Below the pieces are notes generated by a model. It saw nothing but the letters and a program-made list of their open reading frames with translations. It was not told the origin of the DNA and made no database searches. The position numbers were made by a program, and so were the translations under genes. From assembly GCA_964059195.1 (NCBI GenBank), contig CAXKWD010000007.1, positions 62,868,705 through 62,932,704 of the forward strand: a stretch of DNA of 64,000 nt, in the 5' to 3' direction. The stretch comes from Ectobius pallidus (lineage: Eukaryota; Arthropoda; Insecta; Blattodea; Ectobiidae). Shown in pieces: positions 32,892 to 44,257 of the stretch. Each line of letters begins with the position of its first letter. Within the stretch, counting starts at the first letter, position 1.

Positions 32892-33366
32892 ATATATATA
32901 AATATCACAATTTTTTTTTTTAACGGGCAGTGGTTTCGTACTTAGAGGAGCATGAAACGTAAAGATATGAAAGAATTTTTCGAAAATCATGACATGGTAT
33001 CCATTGCAATAGGTAGATTTTTCTTCGAAATCCACCTAAAAACTGGACTTATCTACTGGGGACTGGAGAAAACTGCATAACGTTAAGCCGAATATAGTAA
33101 GTACTCTATACTCTTCACTGAATATAGTAACGGTAATTTGTGGAACACCACTGACTGAACATAATGGTAATGCATAACCATTCAAAGTGGTTGGCCTTTA
33201 ACAAAATGGCGTTTTTGAGGGGAGGCAATGTCCCTAAGCACACCTACAAACCTACCTGTGACAAGCTGAACGAAATATGAATGGAATATATTATAAACAA
33301 GACATATACAAGGTTATACAGGTAAACATGCTCATAAACACTATAGGATCAAAACATGATAGTTTC
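32892..33366. other. Unassigned AT-rich
   Basis: Nothing recognised apart from a T run near 32910. Confidence 0.45.
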
Positions 33367-33412
33367 AGATGCCCTGAAGATGGTGTAAAGGCACCGAAAG
33401 GCCTAGGCATCT
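33367..33412 (+). ncRNA. Orphan hammerhead-ribozyme-like motif
   Basis: Stem I: AGATGCC (33367-33373) is perfectly complementary to GGCATCT (33406-33412). Core CTGAAGA (33374-33380) fits CUGANGA. One unpaired T follows. Stem II is GGTGT/GCACC with loop AAAG. GAAA is at 33396-33399. A minimal GG/CC stem III (33400-33403) and TA (33404-33405) complete it, with cleavage expected after the A. It resembles the minimal type I hammerheads of PLEs, but no PLE coding sequence adjoins it. Confidence 0.6.
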
Positions 33413-33478
33413 AATCACAAAATATTTCATAGTTGAGCAACTAGTATCATTTATTTTATTTCATTGTGTTTTGCTTTA

Positions 33479-35895
33479 GGGTCATTCCATATGAAATCAT
33501 CCAAATTTTTAAAAAATGGTTGCATGACCATTTTAGAGAAAAATAATTTTTTGTATATGAGTTCATACATGTTTCAAGATATCAAAACAAGTTTTCCAAA
33601 AAATCTTGTGTTCTTGGTTTCCCAGGGGTGTCCATTTTTCAATCCTGGTGTAACACATTTTTTGCGAATATAGCTGATTACGAATATTTTCATAACTCAA
33701 CAACCATAAGAGTTAGAAATTTGAATTATGAACCATTTTGTAACTATTGAAGCGTACTTTCAGAAATACTTTATTGTTTTATTCAACACAAAATATTTCA
33801 TATGAAAATATGAGTTTGAAATTCGGGTAAATTTTTCCAAAAAAATTACTTTTTGGACCAAATTTTATATGAGAAGGAAGTGATTGTAAACGTTCAAATT
33901 TCTGTTATGTTCAAACCTACATGTGATTTGTCTGTGAGGAAAAAATCATGGTCTAAAAATGCATCCCTTATTTCTAAACTGGCCTCGAATATTAGCGTTT
34001 TTCAGATTTTGACTACTTTTGGGCTTAAATGTCTCTGGTGGGTACCCTTCAAAAAATCTGAAAACTTGCATAAAAGAAGCCTTTCATGTCCCTAACTCAC
34101 AGTTAAAATTTCTATTTCTTGATTCAACTCCTCCTATTAATTTTATAGAACTGAAATATCACACTTCTTAGGGTAGCGAATTTGGGAAAAACTACATAGA
34201 ACTCAACAACCATAAGAGTTACACAAATGAATTATGAATCATTTTATCACTATTGAAGCTTGCTTTCAGAAATAGTTTGTTTTCATCAACACAAAAATTT
34301 TCATATTAAAATATGTGTTTGAAATTCGGGTAAATTTTTCAAAAAAAAAATCACTTTTTGGGCGAAATTTTATATGAGAAAGAAGTGATTGAAAACATTC
34401 AAAAACATTTTATGTGCAAAGCTGCATGTGATTTGTATGTGGGGAAAAAATCAGGGTCTAAAAATACATCCCTTATTTCTAAACTGACCTCAAATATTAT
34501 CGTTTATCAGATTTTGACTATTTTTGGGCTTAAATATCCCTGATGGATAACCTTCAAAAGATCTGAAAAATTGCATAATAGAAGCCTTTCATGTGCCTAA
34601 CTCATAGTTAAAATTTCTATGTCTAGAAACAACTCTTTCTATTAATTTTATAGAGTTGAAATATCACACTATCACATATTATGTAGTTCCTCCCAAATAC
34701 GCTACCCTAAAAAGTGTGATATTTCAGTTCTATAAAATTAATAGAAGGAGTTGTTTCTAGAAATATAAATTTTAACTGTGTGTTAGGCACATGAAAGGCT
34801 TCGTTTATGCGATTTTTTAATATTTTTTGAAGGGTACCCATCAGAGATATTTGAGCCCGATAATAGTCAAAATCTGAAAAACGCTAATATTCGAGGCCAG
34901 TTTAGAAATAAGAGATGTATTTTTAGACCCTGATTTTTTCCTCACAGTCAAATCACATGCAGGTTTGAATATAAAAAAATATTGAATGTTTACAATCACT
35001 TCCTTCTCATATAAAATTTGGTCCAAAAAGTGATTTTTTTGGAAAAATGTACCCGAATTTCAAACTCATATTTTCATATGAAAAATTTTGTATTGAAGAA
35101 AACAATAAAATATTTCTGAAAGCAAGCTTCAATAGCTATAAAATTATTCATAATTCAAATTTCTAACTCTTATGGTTGTTGAGTTATATGTAGTTTCTCC
35201 CAAATACGCTACCCTAAAAGGTGTCATATTTCAGTTCTATAAAATTAATAGAAGGAGTTGAATCAAAAAATAGAAATTTTAACTGTGAGTTAGGGACATG
35301 AAAGGCTTCTTTTATGCAATTTTTCAGATTTTTTTAAGGGTACCCACCAGAGATATTTAAGCCCAAAAGTAGTCAAAATCTGAAAAACGCTAATATTCGA
35401 GGCCAGTTTAGAAATAAGGGATGTATTTTTAGACCATGATTTTTTCCTCACAGACAAATCACATGTAGGTTTGAACATAACAAAAATTTGAACGTTTACA
35501 ATCACTTCCTTCTCATATAAAATTTGGTCCAAAAAGTAATTTTTTTGGAAAAATTTACCCGAATTTCAAACTCATATTTTCATATGAAAAATATTGTGTG
35601 AAGAAAACAATAAAGTATTTCTGAAAGTACGCTTCAATAGTTACAAAATGGTTCATAATTCAAATTTCTAACTCTTATGGTTGTTGAGTTATGAAAATAT
35701 TCGTAATCAGCTATATTCGCAAAAAATGTGTTACACCAGGATTGAAAAATGGACACCCCTGGGAAACCAAGAACACAAGATTTTTTGAAAACTTGTTTTG
35801 ATATCTTGAAACATGTATGAACTCATATACAAAAAATTATTTTTTTCTAAAATGGTCATGCAACCACTGTTGGATGATTTGGCATGGAATAACCC
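33479..35895. mobile_element. 2.4-kb foldback element made of four 505-bp units
   Basis: The two arms (about 33479-34687 and 34688-35895) are inverted copies of each other. Each arm itself contains two tandem units of about 505 bp (compare 33853 with 34358, and 35026 with 35532). Ends are GGGTCATTCCAT and ATGGAATAACCC. The flanking TTTA occurs on both sides and may be the target duplication. No protein is encoded; the apparent ORFs are mirror shadows. It sits inside Jockey-like sequence. Confidence 0.8.
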
Positions 35896-35898
35896 TTT

Positions 35899-36160
35899 AA
35901 GAATGTTGAATGATATATTACAACAGGATGCATTACTCATGGTATATTTTGCATATTTTCACAATGAGATTGGGAATCATATTCTAGGGCAATTCTTCCG
36001 AGTGAGAAAATATTTACATTACAAAAACATGCAATAAGAATAATATGCAGAAATAAAAAAAAAGAGAATCTTGTAAACTGCTATTTGAGAAATTAAAAGT
36101 CCTCACTCTCACAGGGGAGTATATATACTCAGTAATGTGTAGGTAATATTGATAAACTTC
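35899..36160 (+). pseudogene. Jockey-like LINE C-terminal fragment
   Basis: Plus strand VYFAYFHNEIGNHILG, then IRIICRNKK-like sequence and a SCK..FEKLKVLTLTGEYI-like stretch correspond to the post-RT tail seen in full in the element at 60532-61674 (VYFAMFHSHINYGIHLWG). Frameshifted. Confidence 0.6.
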
Positions 36161-36940
36161 AAACTAATTACAGTGTAGGCCTACATGGATGTACAGTTGA
36201 TCAAATAAAAAACGTTGGGCGTTATTTGTTAAAGTACCATGAACAAGCATACGTGCATGTACCAGAAGACTTACATTTAAGTTCACACCTGCCTCTCGTC
36301 TATCCATGTATTTTCTTGATTATTTAGTCAGTTTTGTTCCAAAACAAACATATATAGAAGGCCGTGGCTATAAGCATCACTTCCGCCATATACTTGCATG
36401 CAAGTTCCTATAATATAATAATGAATAAATTTGCGAGGAATATGTTTATTCAAGGAACATTTTTAAAGATTTTATTTTATAATACCGGTTCTTGTAGTGA
36501 AAATCAATAACATTGGCTTAAATGTATTTTCAAGCTTGGATATTACAATCTCATCAGAATTATGTAGGCTGTTCTCATCTATTTGAAATCAAATAGAGTT
36601 CGATCCTTAGTGGGATCTTTTATATTTTTTATTTTTATTTAGGCCCTATGTTTATTTTTTCAAAGGCGAGAATGACTGGAATAAAATAATAATTACTACT
36701 AATGAATTATCATTGTTGGTGTCGAATTTTGGAAAAACACAAAAGAAAGCAAGAAAGAATGTATGATTTTACAACAAATGCGTATCTGTGGCATAAAATA
36801 ATAAAAAACGTACTGAAAATAGAAGATAACACAATGAAACATAATAACAAACTTAAATAAGAATAAGTGAAATATGCACTGAACAACTAAAAACACGAAT
36901 GATTTACATATAGAAGCTAATTCATCAGCTACATCAAAGA
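36161..36940. other. Unassigned AT-rich
   Basis: No gene or known repeat is seen. Confidence 0.5.
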
Positions 36941-36943
36941 AAC

Positions 36944-37423
36944 TTATTCTGGTAATACAAAACCACTGGAATTGCTTACCTGCAATTGATACTGCAGAAA
37001 CAGGTTCTGAATGTTGTACTTTAAGCTTTCTCGGGCCACCAAGTCATCTACTTCTCTAAGTTGCATAGCAACAAGTTCACCAAACACATCGCATGCGTCT
37101 TTGGTGCTGGAAGCAGCCCTTCTCTCTTTCGCGTCCTTCATAAATTGAAGGGCCGTGGACACTAGGTCATCCTCAGCCTTTCTCTTGGTGCCTTGGCGCC
37201 TTCGTGTAGGTGCAGATGGTGAGGTGACGAGGGAGGTTGTCTGGCTAGGTGCAGTTTCACTTTCTACTACAATCTCTTCTACATCAGTCCAACTTGGGTC
37301 GCACTCAGGGCTACCAGTTCTGCCAACGTTTTTGTAGTCTTTTGAGAACTGCTTGGCATACATCAATGTCAGACTTCTCACACGTCTTGAGCACTTGAGG
37401 GGAATTCTTAAATAAGGGTCCAA
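36944..37423 (-). pseudogene. MADF/BESS-type protein C-terminus, probably Harbinger-associated
   Basis: Minus-strand 159 codons: an acidic linker (WTDVEEIVVESE), a Ser/Thr/Pro-rich stretch with a basic TRRRQGTKRK patch, then CDVFGELVAMQLREVDD and SLKYNIQNLFLQYQL. This last block resembles the C-terminal helix of the MADF protein that accompanies PIF/Harbinger transposases. The MADF domain itself is missing. Another frame over 37300-37480 could be an extension of the gypsy integrase, so the boundary is uncertain. Confidence 0.45.
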
Positions 37424-37483
37424 CTTTACAATGCTGTACTATTTCCAAAGGGATCTCCTTTGTTACTTGATGGCGTGTTTCAT

Positions 37484-38016
37484 TTAGAATTGCCTGAATG
37501 GGTTTGAGATACTTGTACCAACTTTGTGGGTCAGTAGTCTTAAGTACGATATCACTTCTTTGATATATCTTTCCAATAAATTTCCAGAAGGATTAAAATT
37601 TGACGAATGAAATGTTTTGATGCCTAGTTTTGCTAATCCTTCTGTCCATCTCTTACTAGAGTATATGCTGGCGTTATCTGTCAGAAAACTTTCCACCTGG
37701 ACGTAAGTATTGTTGACATATTCCTGCATTTTTATGAGGCAAATTTTAGTAGACAGATTTCGGATAGGATACATTGATACTAGCTTGCTAAAAACATCGA
37801 CTAGTACAAAGATATATTGGCAACCGAATGTACTTCGTATAAGTGGTCCCAATATATCACCACAGATTAACTGGTTGGATCTAGTGGCTTCTATTGAATT
37901 TATTTCAGTTTCATAGGGAGTGTTTTTGTTTTTGGCAGTTTGGCATAGATGGCAAGAACTTACATACATTCTGACCTTTCGTCCTATTTGTCTTATGTAA
38001 AAATGATCATTAATGG
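37484..38016 (-). pseudogene. Ty3/gypsy G2 integrase, catalytic core
   Basis: Minus-strand MYVSSCHLCQTAK ends the zinc-binding region. ICGDILGPL carries the first catalytic Asp, VESFLTDNASIYSS the second, and NPSGNLLERYIKEV the Glu. The C-terminal domain is lost after a stop at 37484. The N-terminal HHCC half lies beyond the inserted transposon, at 39953-40221. Confidence 0.85.
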
Positions 38017-38021
38017 CATTT

Positions 38022-39947
38022 GTAGGGATCAGAATACAAGTGAACCAAGTCCACTTTAGCTACTTTTGAGCTACAGAAGTTTAAAGTTAAAGCTTCATAA
38101 CAAAATTACCTGTTAACATTTTTTAAAAGTATATATTCAATTTAAGAAGTTCAAGGAGTAACTTAGACATTTACATAGGTTTTATTGGCCAAATTTCATG
38201 TTATAACCTCAAAAAATCCAAAATAGTATGTATTCTGAAGAATTTTAGAAAGATAATGAACCAACTCCAAGTGTTGTTAATACATTTTATTTTTACATCT
38301 GCTTAGAGATCAAATTAGAAATATTAAAAGAAAATATCACTTCTTAGTTGAAAGGAAAAGTTAATTGACATAAAAAAACTCATCATCGGTGTCATTTCCT
38401 TCAGTTGCTTCATCGTCCTGGGTTTGACGAGTTGTCTGAATCCCTGGAAGGTTTCTGAAGTATTCATGATAAATAGGGGGTATGTAAGGGAGTAGGGACA
38501 ACATTTTTTTTTTTTTTTTTTTTTGATAGTCATTTGTCTTCTGGTTGGGTAACGCTGACCCTGCTGTACAGTCAACAAGGTTTGCACTTCCACGGGTCTT
38601 CCTGGCCTACATTTACTGGTCTTTTTCGAGATGTCCAAGGTTCGGAACCCCGAAATTTCACTGAAAGATTCATTTATTTTTGTTTGGAAGGGTGCTCCTT
38701 TTTCAAACCTCAACCACCGTATCTTAAGCCAATTGATTTTCCTACCTTCAGTGTCCTTTTTCCTGTTTGTGAATGAATCTTCGAGGGGTTTTGTGTTCAA
38801 AAACTCTTCTCGTTGTATTTTTACAACTTCAAACTGAGGCTTTTTCACTTTTGCAGTTTTAATGATGTTGTACCAGTCATCAGGCACATTGATGGTCCCA
38901 TGTTTCTTGCTTGCTCTCTCTATTATACCGAAATCAGTATCGTTGGGAAGGAATGAGTGGCCTGGTATCATAAATTTCATATCAATTGTTTCCACATCCA
39001 ATAGAGGGTCTTGAACAAGTTTCAGTAGAGTAAGGCTAGTTTTTGTATTCCTGTTTTGCCCAGTGCATGAGTCAGAAAACAGAACAACGTGTTTGAATGT
39101 CCTGGCATGTTCATACAAGTGATTCCTAAGGCATGAAACTAGATCTTCAGAACCCCTTCCACCAGTAGTCTCATCCCAGACGTGCATATAGGCAGTGTTG
39201 TTATTAAAACAATGAATACCAAAGTTGTAGACATAAAGATTTCTCTTATAGTAGGCTATTGAAGTTGTGAGTTTGGGGAAAGGCAATGCCTTTTGAAGAT
39301 CAAATGTGCAAACATATTTATCCTGCGAGGCTTCCGCGGCAACTTTTTTTGGTTATGCGCGCGCTTGTTCTGCTTGCCTTAAGTGCAATTCTCTTTCTGC
39401 CTTTAAGTCGGCTGTCTTTTTCTCATCAGTTTCAGCACTGATTTTTTAAAATAACTTGTCACAGTTGCTGCAAATGTCTTTTGAAGGAGGTTTAAAGTGC
39501 AAGTTAAATTTTTGGCTGAAGACTTTTTGCAGTTTTATTAATTTAAATGAGACTTCAACAATCGGTGATATTTTATATCACTTAAGCCGCAACCAGTTCT
39601 ACCCGCTGCGGCAGTCATGACTGACGAAAATAAACTTCGAATGTGAGTTGACTCCGAAGTCTAATGTGTAATAAACTGCCAAAAGCTCTAAATAAAGGGT
39701 TTAAAGCACGTCAACACAGAACTGTAAACAGTGAACAAAGATCACCTGGACTTGGTTCAGTAGTATTCTGAAAGAAAATAACAATCTGTCACTAAGCAAC
39801 AGAACTTGCTGCTGCCTAGCGGATATTATCAGAACTAGAACTTGGTTCATTATTACACTGAAATTTTACATAGCTGGTGCATGTTATAGCGTTGCTAACT
39901 CAAAAATGACAAAAAGTGGACTTGGTCTACTTGTATTCTGAGCCCTC
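38022..39947 (-). mobile_element. TIR transposon with DUF7869-like protein, 5-bp target duplication
   Basis: Terminal repeats of about 35 bp share CAGAATACAAGT..ACCAAGTCCACTTT. CATTT flanks the unit at 38017-38021 and 39948-39952. It splits the integrase of gypsy G2, and the integrase frame resumes across the site using one copy of the duplication. The single large gene encodes the protein listed below. The superfamily is not one I can name with confidence. Confidence 0.82.
38340..39640 (-). pseudogene. Transposase-like protein (DUF7869-type), broken
   Basis: The N-terminal part has KFNLHFKPPSKDICSNCDKL (CxxC), then a coiled region, then KYVCTFDLQKALPFPK. The core is SIAYYKRNLYVYNFGIHC, VWDETTGGRGSEDLVSC, VVLFSDSCTGQNRN and FMIPGHSFLPNDTDFGIIE. 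The spaced acidic residues suggest an RNase H-fold nuclease. Two stops lie in the N-terminal half (near 39447 and 39354). A frameshift in a 20-base A run near 38505-38525 breaks the C-terminus, where another frame gives PYIPPIYHEYFRNLPG. I recall this family as conserved but uncharacterised in arthropods. Confidence 0.72.
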
Positions 39948-39952
39948 CATTT

Positions 39953-40300
39953 ATCATTCTGTCAGTCCCACTATGGGCTAAGTTCTCATGATAACTGGCA
40001 ATCATGTAATTCTCCAATGATTTAGGGGCATAAGGTCTCCATGTGGGGTTTTCTACACCGCAAAGCTTATATATGATATTGTTATGTTTGGCAATGGTTT
40101 TGTGTTTTGGCTGGGCGCATGTCGGGTTGGATTTAGAATCTGGAATTCCCTGCAGCTTATGTTGGACGTTTGACAGATATTTATCCACAATATTACCCTG
40201 TGACATGAAGTGGTGTGTCACAGCTGTGATTTCCTGTGGTATGCCTGGTGGTATTGGTGTTAGTGTATTCTTGACAACATTTGTGTTAGTGTAGGATTAT
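39953..40300 (-). pseudogene. G2 gypsy integrase, N-terminal zinc-binding part
   Basis: Minus-strand IASYHENLAHSGTDRMI carries the two His of the HHCC domain. Upstream is QGNIVDKYLSNVQHKL and a linker. With the transposon and one CATTT copy set aside, it leads in frame into the catalytic core. Confidence 0.8.
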
Positions 40301-40351
40301 TTGGTGATAAGTTTGGATTGTCTTTACGAATTTTATTCAAAAAAGAAATCC

Positions 40352-40786
40352 CTATTTACATATGTACAATCCATCGAATAAATCCCTTAATGTAGTGTTT
40401 TCCAGGTCACAAGCTCCATTCACCTTTTCTAGAATAAGCGAATTAATCTCGTTACTGGACATGATGTTGTGTAAGGAAATGTCAGCTGTGCAAGTTACAT
40501 TTCTTTCTGTCTGTTTGTTTGAGAGAGTAAAAGTGGGTTGGGTATTGCTTAAGAAAGGTCGCCTATCAAAATTTATGATGTGTCCACGAAGGAAACTGTC
40601 TTCCGCCACGTCTGGGAAGGAGTCTACTTGGTGAAGGGTCGGGGGGGGGTTGTTATTGTTTGGTAATTTACTGCTTTGTGAAACTTTAACTGTTGTGTTT
40701 GTGGGTGTATCGTTGTATATATATCTTGTTTTTATATCCGGTGTTGTCAGTTCTGCTTTAATGTACAAGTATTTAAATGTTGTCAA
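40352..40786 (-). pseudogene. G2 gypsy, region between gag/protease and RT
   Basis: 144 minus-strand codons, low in complexity at first and ending SSNEINSLILEKVNGACDLENTTLRDLF. This resembles the short segment that precedes RT in gypsy polyproteins. No RT follows: within about 50 bases the sequence is already pre-integrase. Function is uncertain. Confidence 0.4.
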
Positions 40787-41190
40787 TTATATTATTGACA
40801 GAATTACTATGATATTGTCCAATTTCCATTTTGAGTACAAATAATACCTTCAACATGTCTCTCAGCAATTACATTATTGATAGATGCATTATTGTCGGCA
40901 CGTGCATTGTTACTCTGATTTTCTTAGTTGTTATTTTGAATGTTTTCTGAGTGATTTTGTTTCTTTACGTCGTTCCCTACAAAATTTTCCTTACTCATCG
41001 TGTCACGTCCAGCATGCACAGTGACAATTGTAGAAACTTGTTTATTGGGTGACGTGGGTGAATTTTGGTGTGGGGTAGATGTTAGTGTACGTCACAAGGC
41101 ATGTCGATGGGATTGTTCTGTTGTCCTCCATTGTTGTCGTACATGACTACAGGGCTCTGCGATGGAGGAGATGGTTAAGCCTTTAGTCAT

Positions 41191-41838
41191 TTAAATCGAC
41201 TGTAGGTATCGGGGAATGTGCTCTAGCCTCATTGTTGTTAGGGGGCGTGGTTTCATTCCTAGGTGAATTTCGATTACTGGTGTTGTTTCTGACATACTGG
41301 TTGTTTGGATATCTAGTAGCCTATATCTGTTGTTGTTAATTGTTCTGCCTCTGATGTATGGCCGGAAATAACCTTGGTTATATTGTGATCTATTAAACCA
41401 ATTTGGGCCTCCATTGGTGGGTCTCCAGGCTTGTCCTCGATAACATGAATTGTTGAAATTATTATTATTCCATTGGTATCGTCGAGTAAAATCGTTGTTA
41501 TAGGGGCAGGGTCTGTATCCTCTATTTCTCCAATAAGTATTACGAGTTCCTCTTTGATATGAATTATTAGGCCAGAAAGGCTCGGGACTTCGAGGTACAC
41601 TTTCCTCGTAGTCGCTCACCTTATTGTAATCCTCTTTACTTTCATTTGCGTCTGACCGCATCCCACATCCGAATGATGTCTGACTCGGATTGGTTTGTAC
41701 AAAATTTATATTCCTACGTTGAGAATTATTTGCAGAAACTTGGGGATAATTTACTTTCTGAGGCTGTGGGGGAGGATCTTGGAGGGGTTTCAGCAATTTT
41801 AGCATTTCTGAAGTCGACTGAGGATTTGCAACAATCAA
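41191..41838 (-). pseudogene. G2 gypsy Gag C-terminal region (Asn/Arg/Tyr-rich)
   Basis: 215 minus-strand codons rich in Asn, Arg, Tyr and Gly (YWRNRGYRPCPYNND, RYQWNNNNFNN). It takes the place of a nucleocapsid; no CCHC knuckle is visible, as in several insect gypsy families with basic low-complexity tails. Confidence 0.6.
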
Positions 41839-41951
41839 ACTATTTCGGGTAGAGAGGGGTAGTGTAAACAGAGGGCCTTAATGAATATGGGATCTTCTAT
41901 GGGGGGCTTAAGTAATTGCTTACTATCACAAAGGGATATGAAATACTCCAA

Positions 41952-42508
41952 TTAACTCTGACCACAAGTGCGCTCATAGCGTCCATGGAATATTTTCTCC
42001 TTAATTTTCTCTTGTTCTATAATTGACCAGTACTGATTAAGAAATGCTTCTTCGAATGTTGACATATTCAATTCACAATCATTCACGACGTGAAACCATC
42101 GAGCAGCTGCTGACTTCAGGGATCGTGCTACCAGTACCATTTTAAGATGTTCTGGCACATTACGCAGGTGAAAGAAAGTCTTTAACTCTTGCAAGTATCG
42201 AACCGGGTTAGTTTTCTGAGGGTCTTCGAAACTTGGCAATGGTAAATCATTATTGCTCAACAAAAATCCTAAATGGTTATTGTTTACATTCTCATTGTCA
42301 GCTGCTGGAGGGTTCAGTCCGTTATTAGAACGAGGAAGGTTGACAGGCAGGGTGGCAGATCTGGTTCATTGGGCGGATTTTCAGGGGGCCCCGTGGAGGT
42401 TGAGGGGGTATTACATTGATGGGGAACAACTAAATTTTCTCTTGCATTTTCTATGAGAGTTTCTTGGTCTCTCACTCTGCGGCTAATACTCTTTCGGTAG
42501 TATTTCAT
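41952..42508 (-). pseudogene. G2 gypsy Gag capsid region
   Basis: Minus strand: a Pro-rich linker (TGPPENPPNEPDLPPC), a frameshift near 42350, then LPLPSFEDPQKTNPVRYLQ, MVLVARSLKSAAARWFHVV and FEEAFLNQYWS, the retrotransposon Gag capsid pattern. It joins 41838 through a stop and frame change. The ATG at 42508 is a possible start, but the Pro-rich linker may continue from an upstream coiled-coil domain. Confidence 0.75.
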
Positions 42509-42509
42509 A

Positions 42510-43490
42510 TTACTCTGATATGAACTAATGAAAACATTTTGAATTTAAATTATATTTTATTGAAAGTGATTAAGCAGTGGGAGAATTAAGTATAAAATCA
42601 TAAGTAATAAAAGCTTAAGAACTAGGAGTAATATTCACGGCAATAAGAGAGAGCAATTATATTTCAGAATAAAGTGAGTACGAATAACTGTAACAATAAC
42701 ATAGTCAGAGTGAACAAAGGGAGGTTGTCAATCACTAGAGCCAATTCCGTGTATTAGTATTGTGTTCAAAAGTTAACTTATACAAAAGAAAATCAGATAA
42801 GGACTGATTTTATTGTTTGTAGGGGATAAACCAACTCTGCTCTCATACCAAGTGAACAATAAGAGGGTCTGAGTTCCAGGAACTCAATCTGTCAGGACTC
42901 CCGTGGTATCGTGGGCCTGATAACCAATCAGACTCCGCAAAGAGTTCCTTTGCGGAATAATACTTAAAGTCAATAGCCAATAAGGGTGAGGGACTAATTT
43001 ATGTCTCTGACGACAATGCAAGGTTTCTTGGGAGGAGGAAAATTCAGGAGAGAGAAGTGCTAGGGACTCCTCACTAGTAGGGCTGAAAATCTTGGGGGCC
43101 AAGAGGGCCAGCTTTGATTGTAGTTGTCTCGTAAATTTACTAAGTCCAGGTCGAGAGTGACTGGCTAGTTTATTCATAGTAAAATCGGGAAGAGTTAATT
43201 ATTCAATATATATCGGTAGTATCTGAGTAAAGTAACTAACCGTCGAAGAAACCGAGCATTTATTAAACTCATTATTTCACAGTAGTAGATTACTAGTTGA
43301 GAATTTCATTGTAAGACATTGCATTGGACGTAAGAAGTAACAAAGCATAATAATAAATATCAGCTCTTACCCAACTTTGAGACTTTTAATTAATAGCTGC
43401 AATCCTGTAACGCGTTGTCCCTGAAAGAGGAGTTCTAGCCGGGCAATACAATAAAAAGGTGAGTTCGACGTCGCTGGATTGGGCATCATC
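42510..43490 (-). other. Possible G2 5' LTR and leader
   Basis: Non-coding sequence between two Gag-like ORFs. On the minus strand TGGTATGAGAGCAGAG at 42835-42850 resembles a primer-binding site for initiator tRNA-Met with a few mismatches. If so, the LTR would be about 42852-43490. No second copy is present in the window to prove it. Confidence 0.3.
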
Positions 43491-44257
43491 CCAGGACTTC
43501 ACATCACGACATCGATTCCAGCACCAGGTTGGTGGGAACTTCTATTCCAACTCTCTGTCTCAACCTTTCAAGTTCAGTTTGAAGGGTAAGCAATCTGGTA
43601 TTGTTATCATGAGTGGCTTGTTCCACAACACTGACCTGGGAACAAACTGAGTCTACCTGGGTTCGAACTGTGTCAATCTGCCCAGTCAAAATGTTCTCAG
43701 TAGTGGATATCTGATTTGTCACTTGAGTACTTATCTGCTGTAATTCCTGGGTGACTTCATTCCTGTGTTCTTGTATAACATTTCTGATTTGAGTAGTGTG
43801 ATTATTCAATTCTGAATTTAGTGTCTCGGCTAATTGTGTGGTAATTTCTGTTCTCAAAGAAGTGTTCTGTGTAGTAATTTGATTTTGCAGTTCTGTAATG
43901 GAATTGTTTTGTATATTTAGTTGAGAGGCAATTTCCTTTTTCAAAGCTGTCGACTGAGAATTTATGGCAGCGTTTAAGGCAGTAGACTGAGCGGTCATCA
44001 AGGCCTGTATTTGTTGTAGTAAGTCGCTAGCGGGGGCTGTAGGGAGGGGTGAAGCAAGTGGTGTATGTTGAAGGCAAGGTTGCGTGAATGGCGACTCGCT
44101 AGGGGAGGGCACAGCTGTTTCCTCATTGAGAGTTCCTTGCGTCAAATTTAAGGGGCTAGTAGAGGTTTCTGACCTATGTTCACTTTCATGCTCTGTACTC
44201 TGTACATTAGATATCATTGCTGGTACATCATGCTGAGTTTCAGGATTGGTAATAGTT

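Noticed and set aside
33464..35940. Several 60-80-codon ORFs in the palindrome
   Set aside because: They mirror each other across the centre and diverge without codon bias; the palindrome is non-coding.
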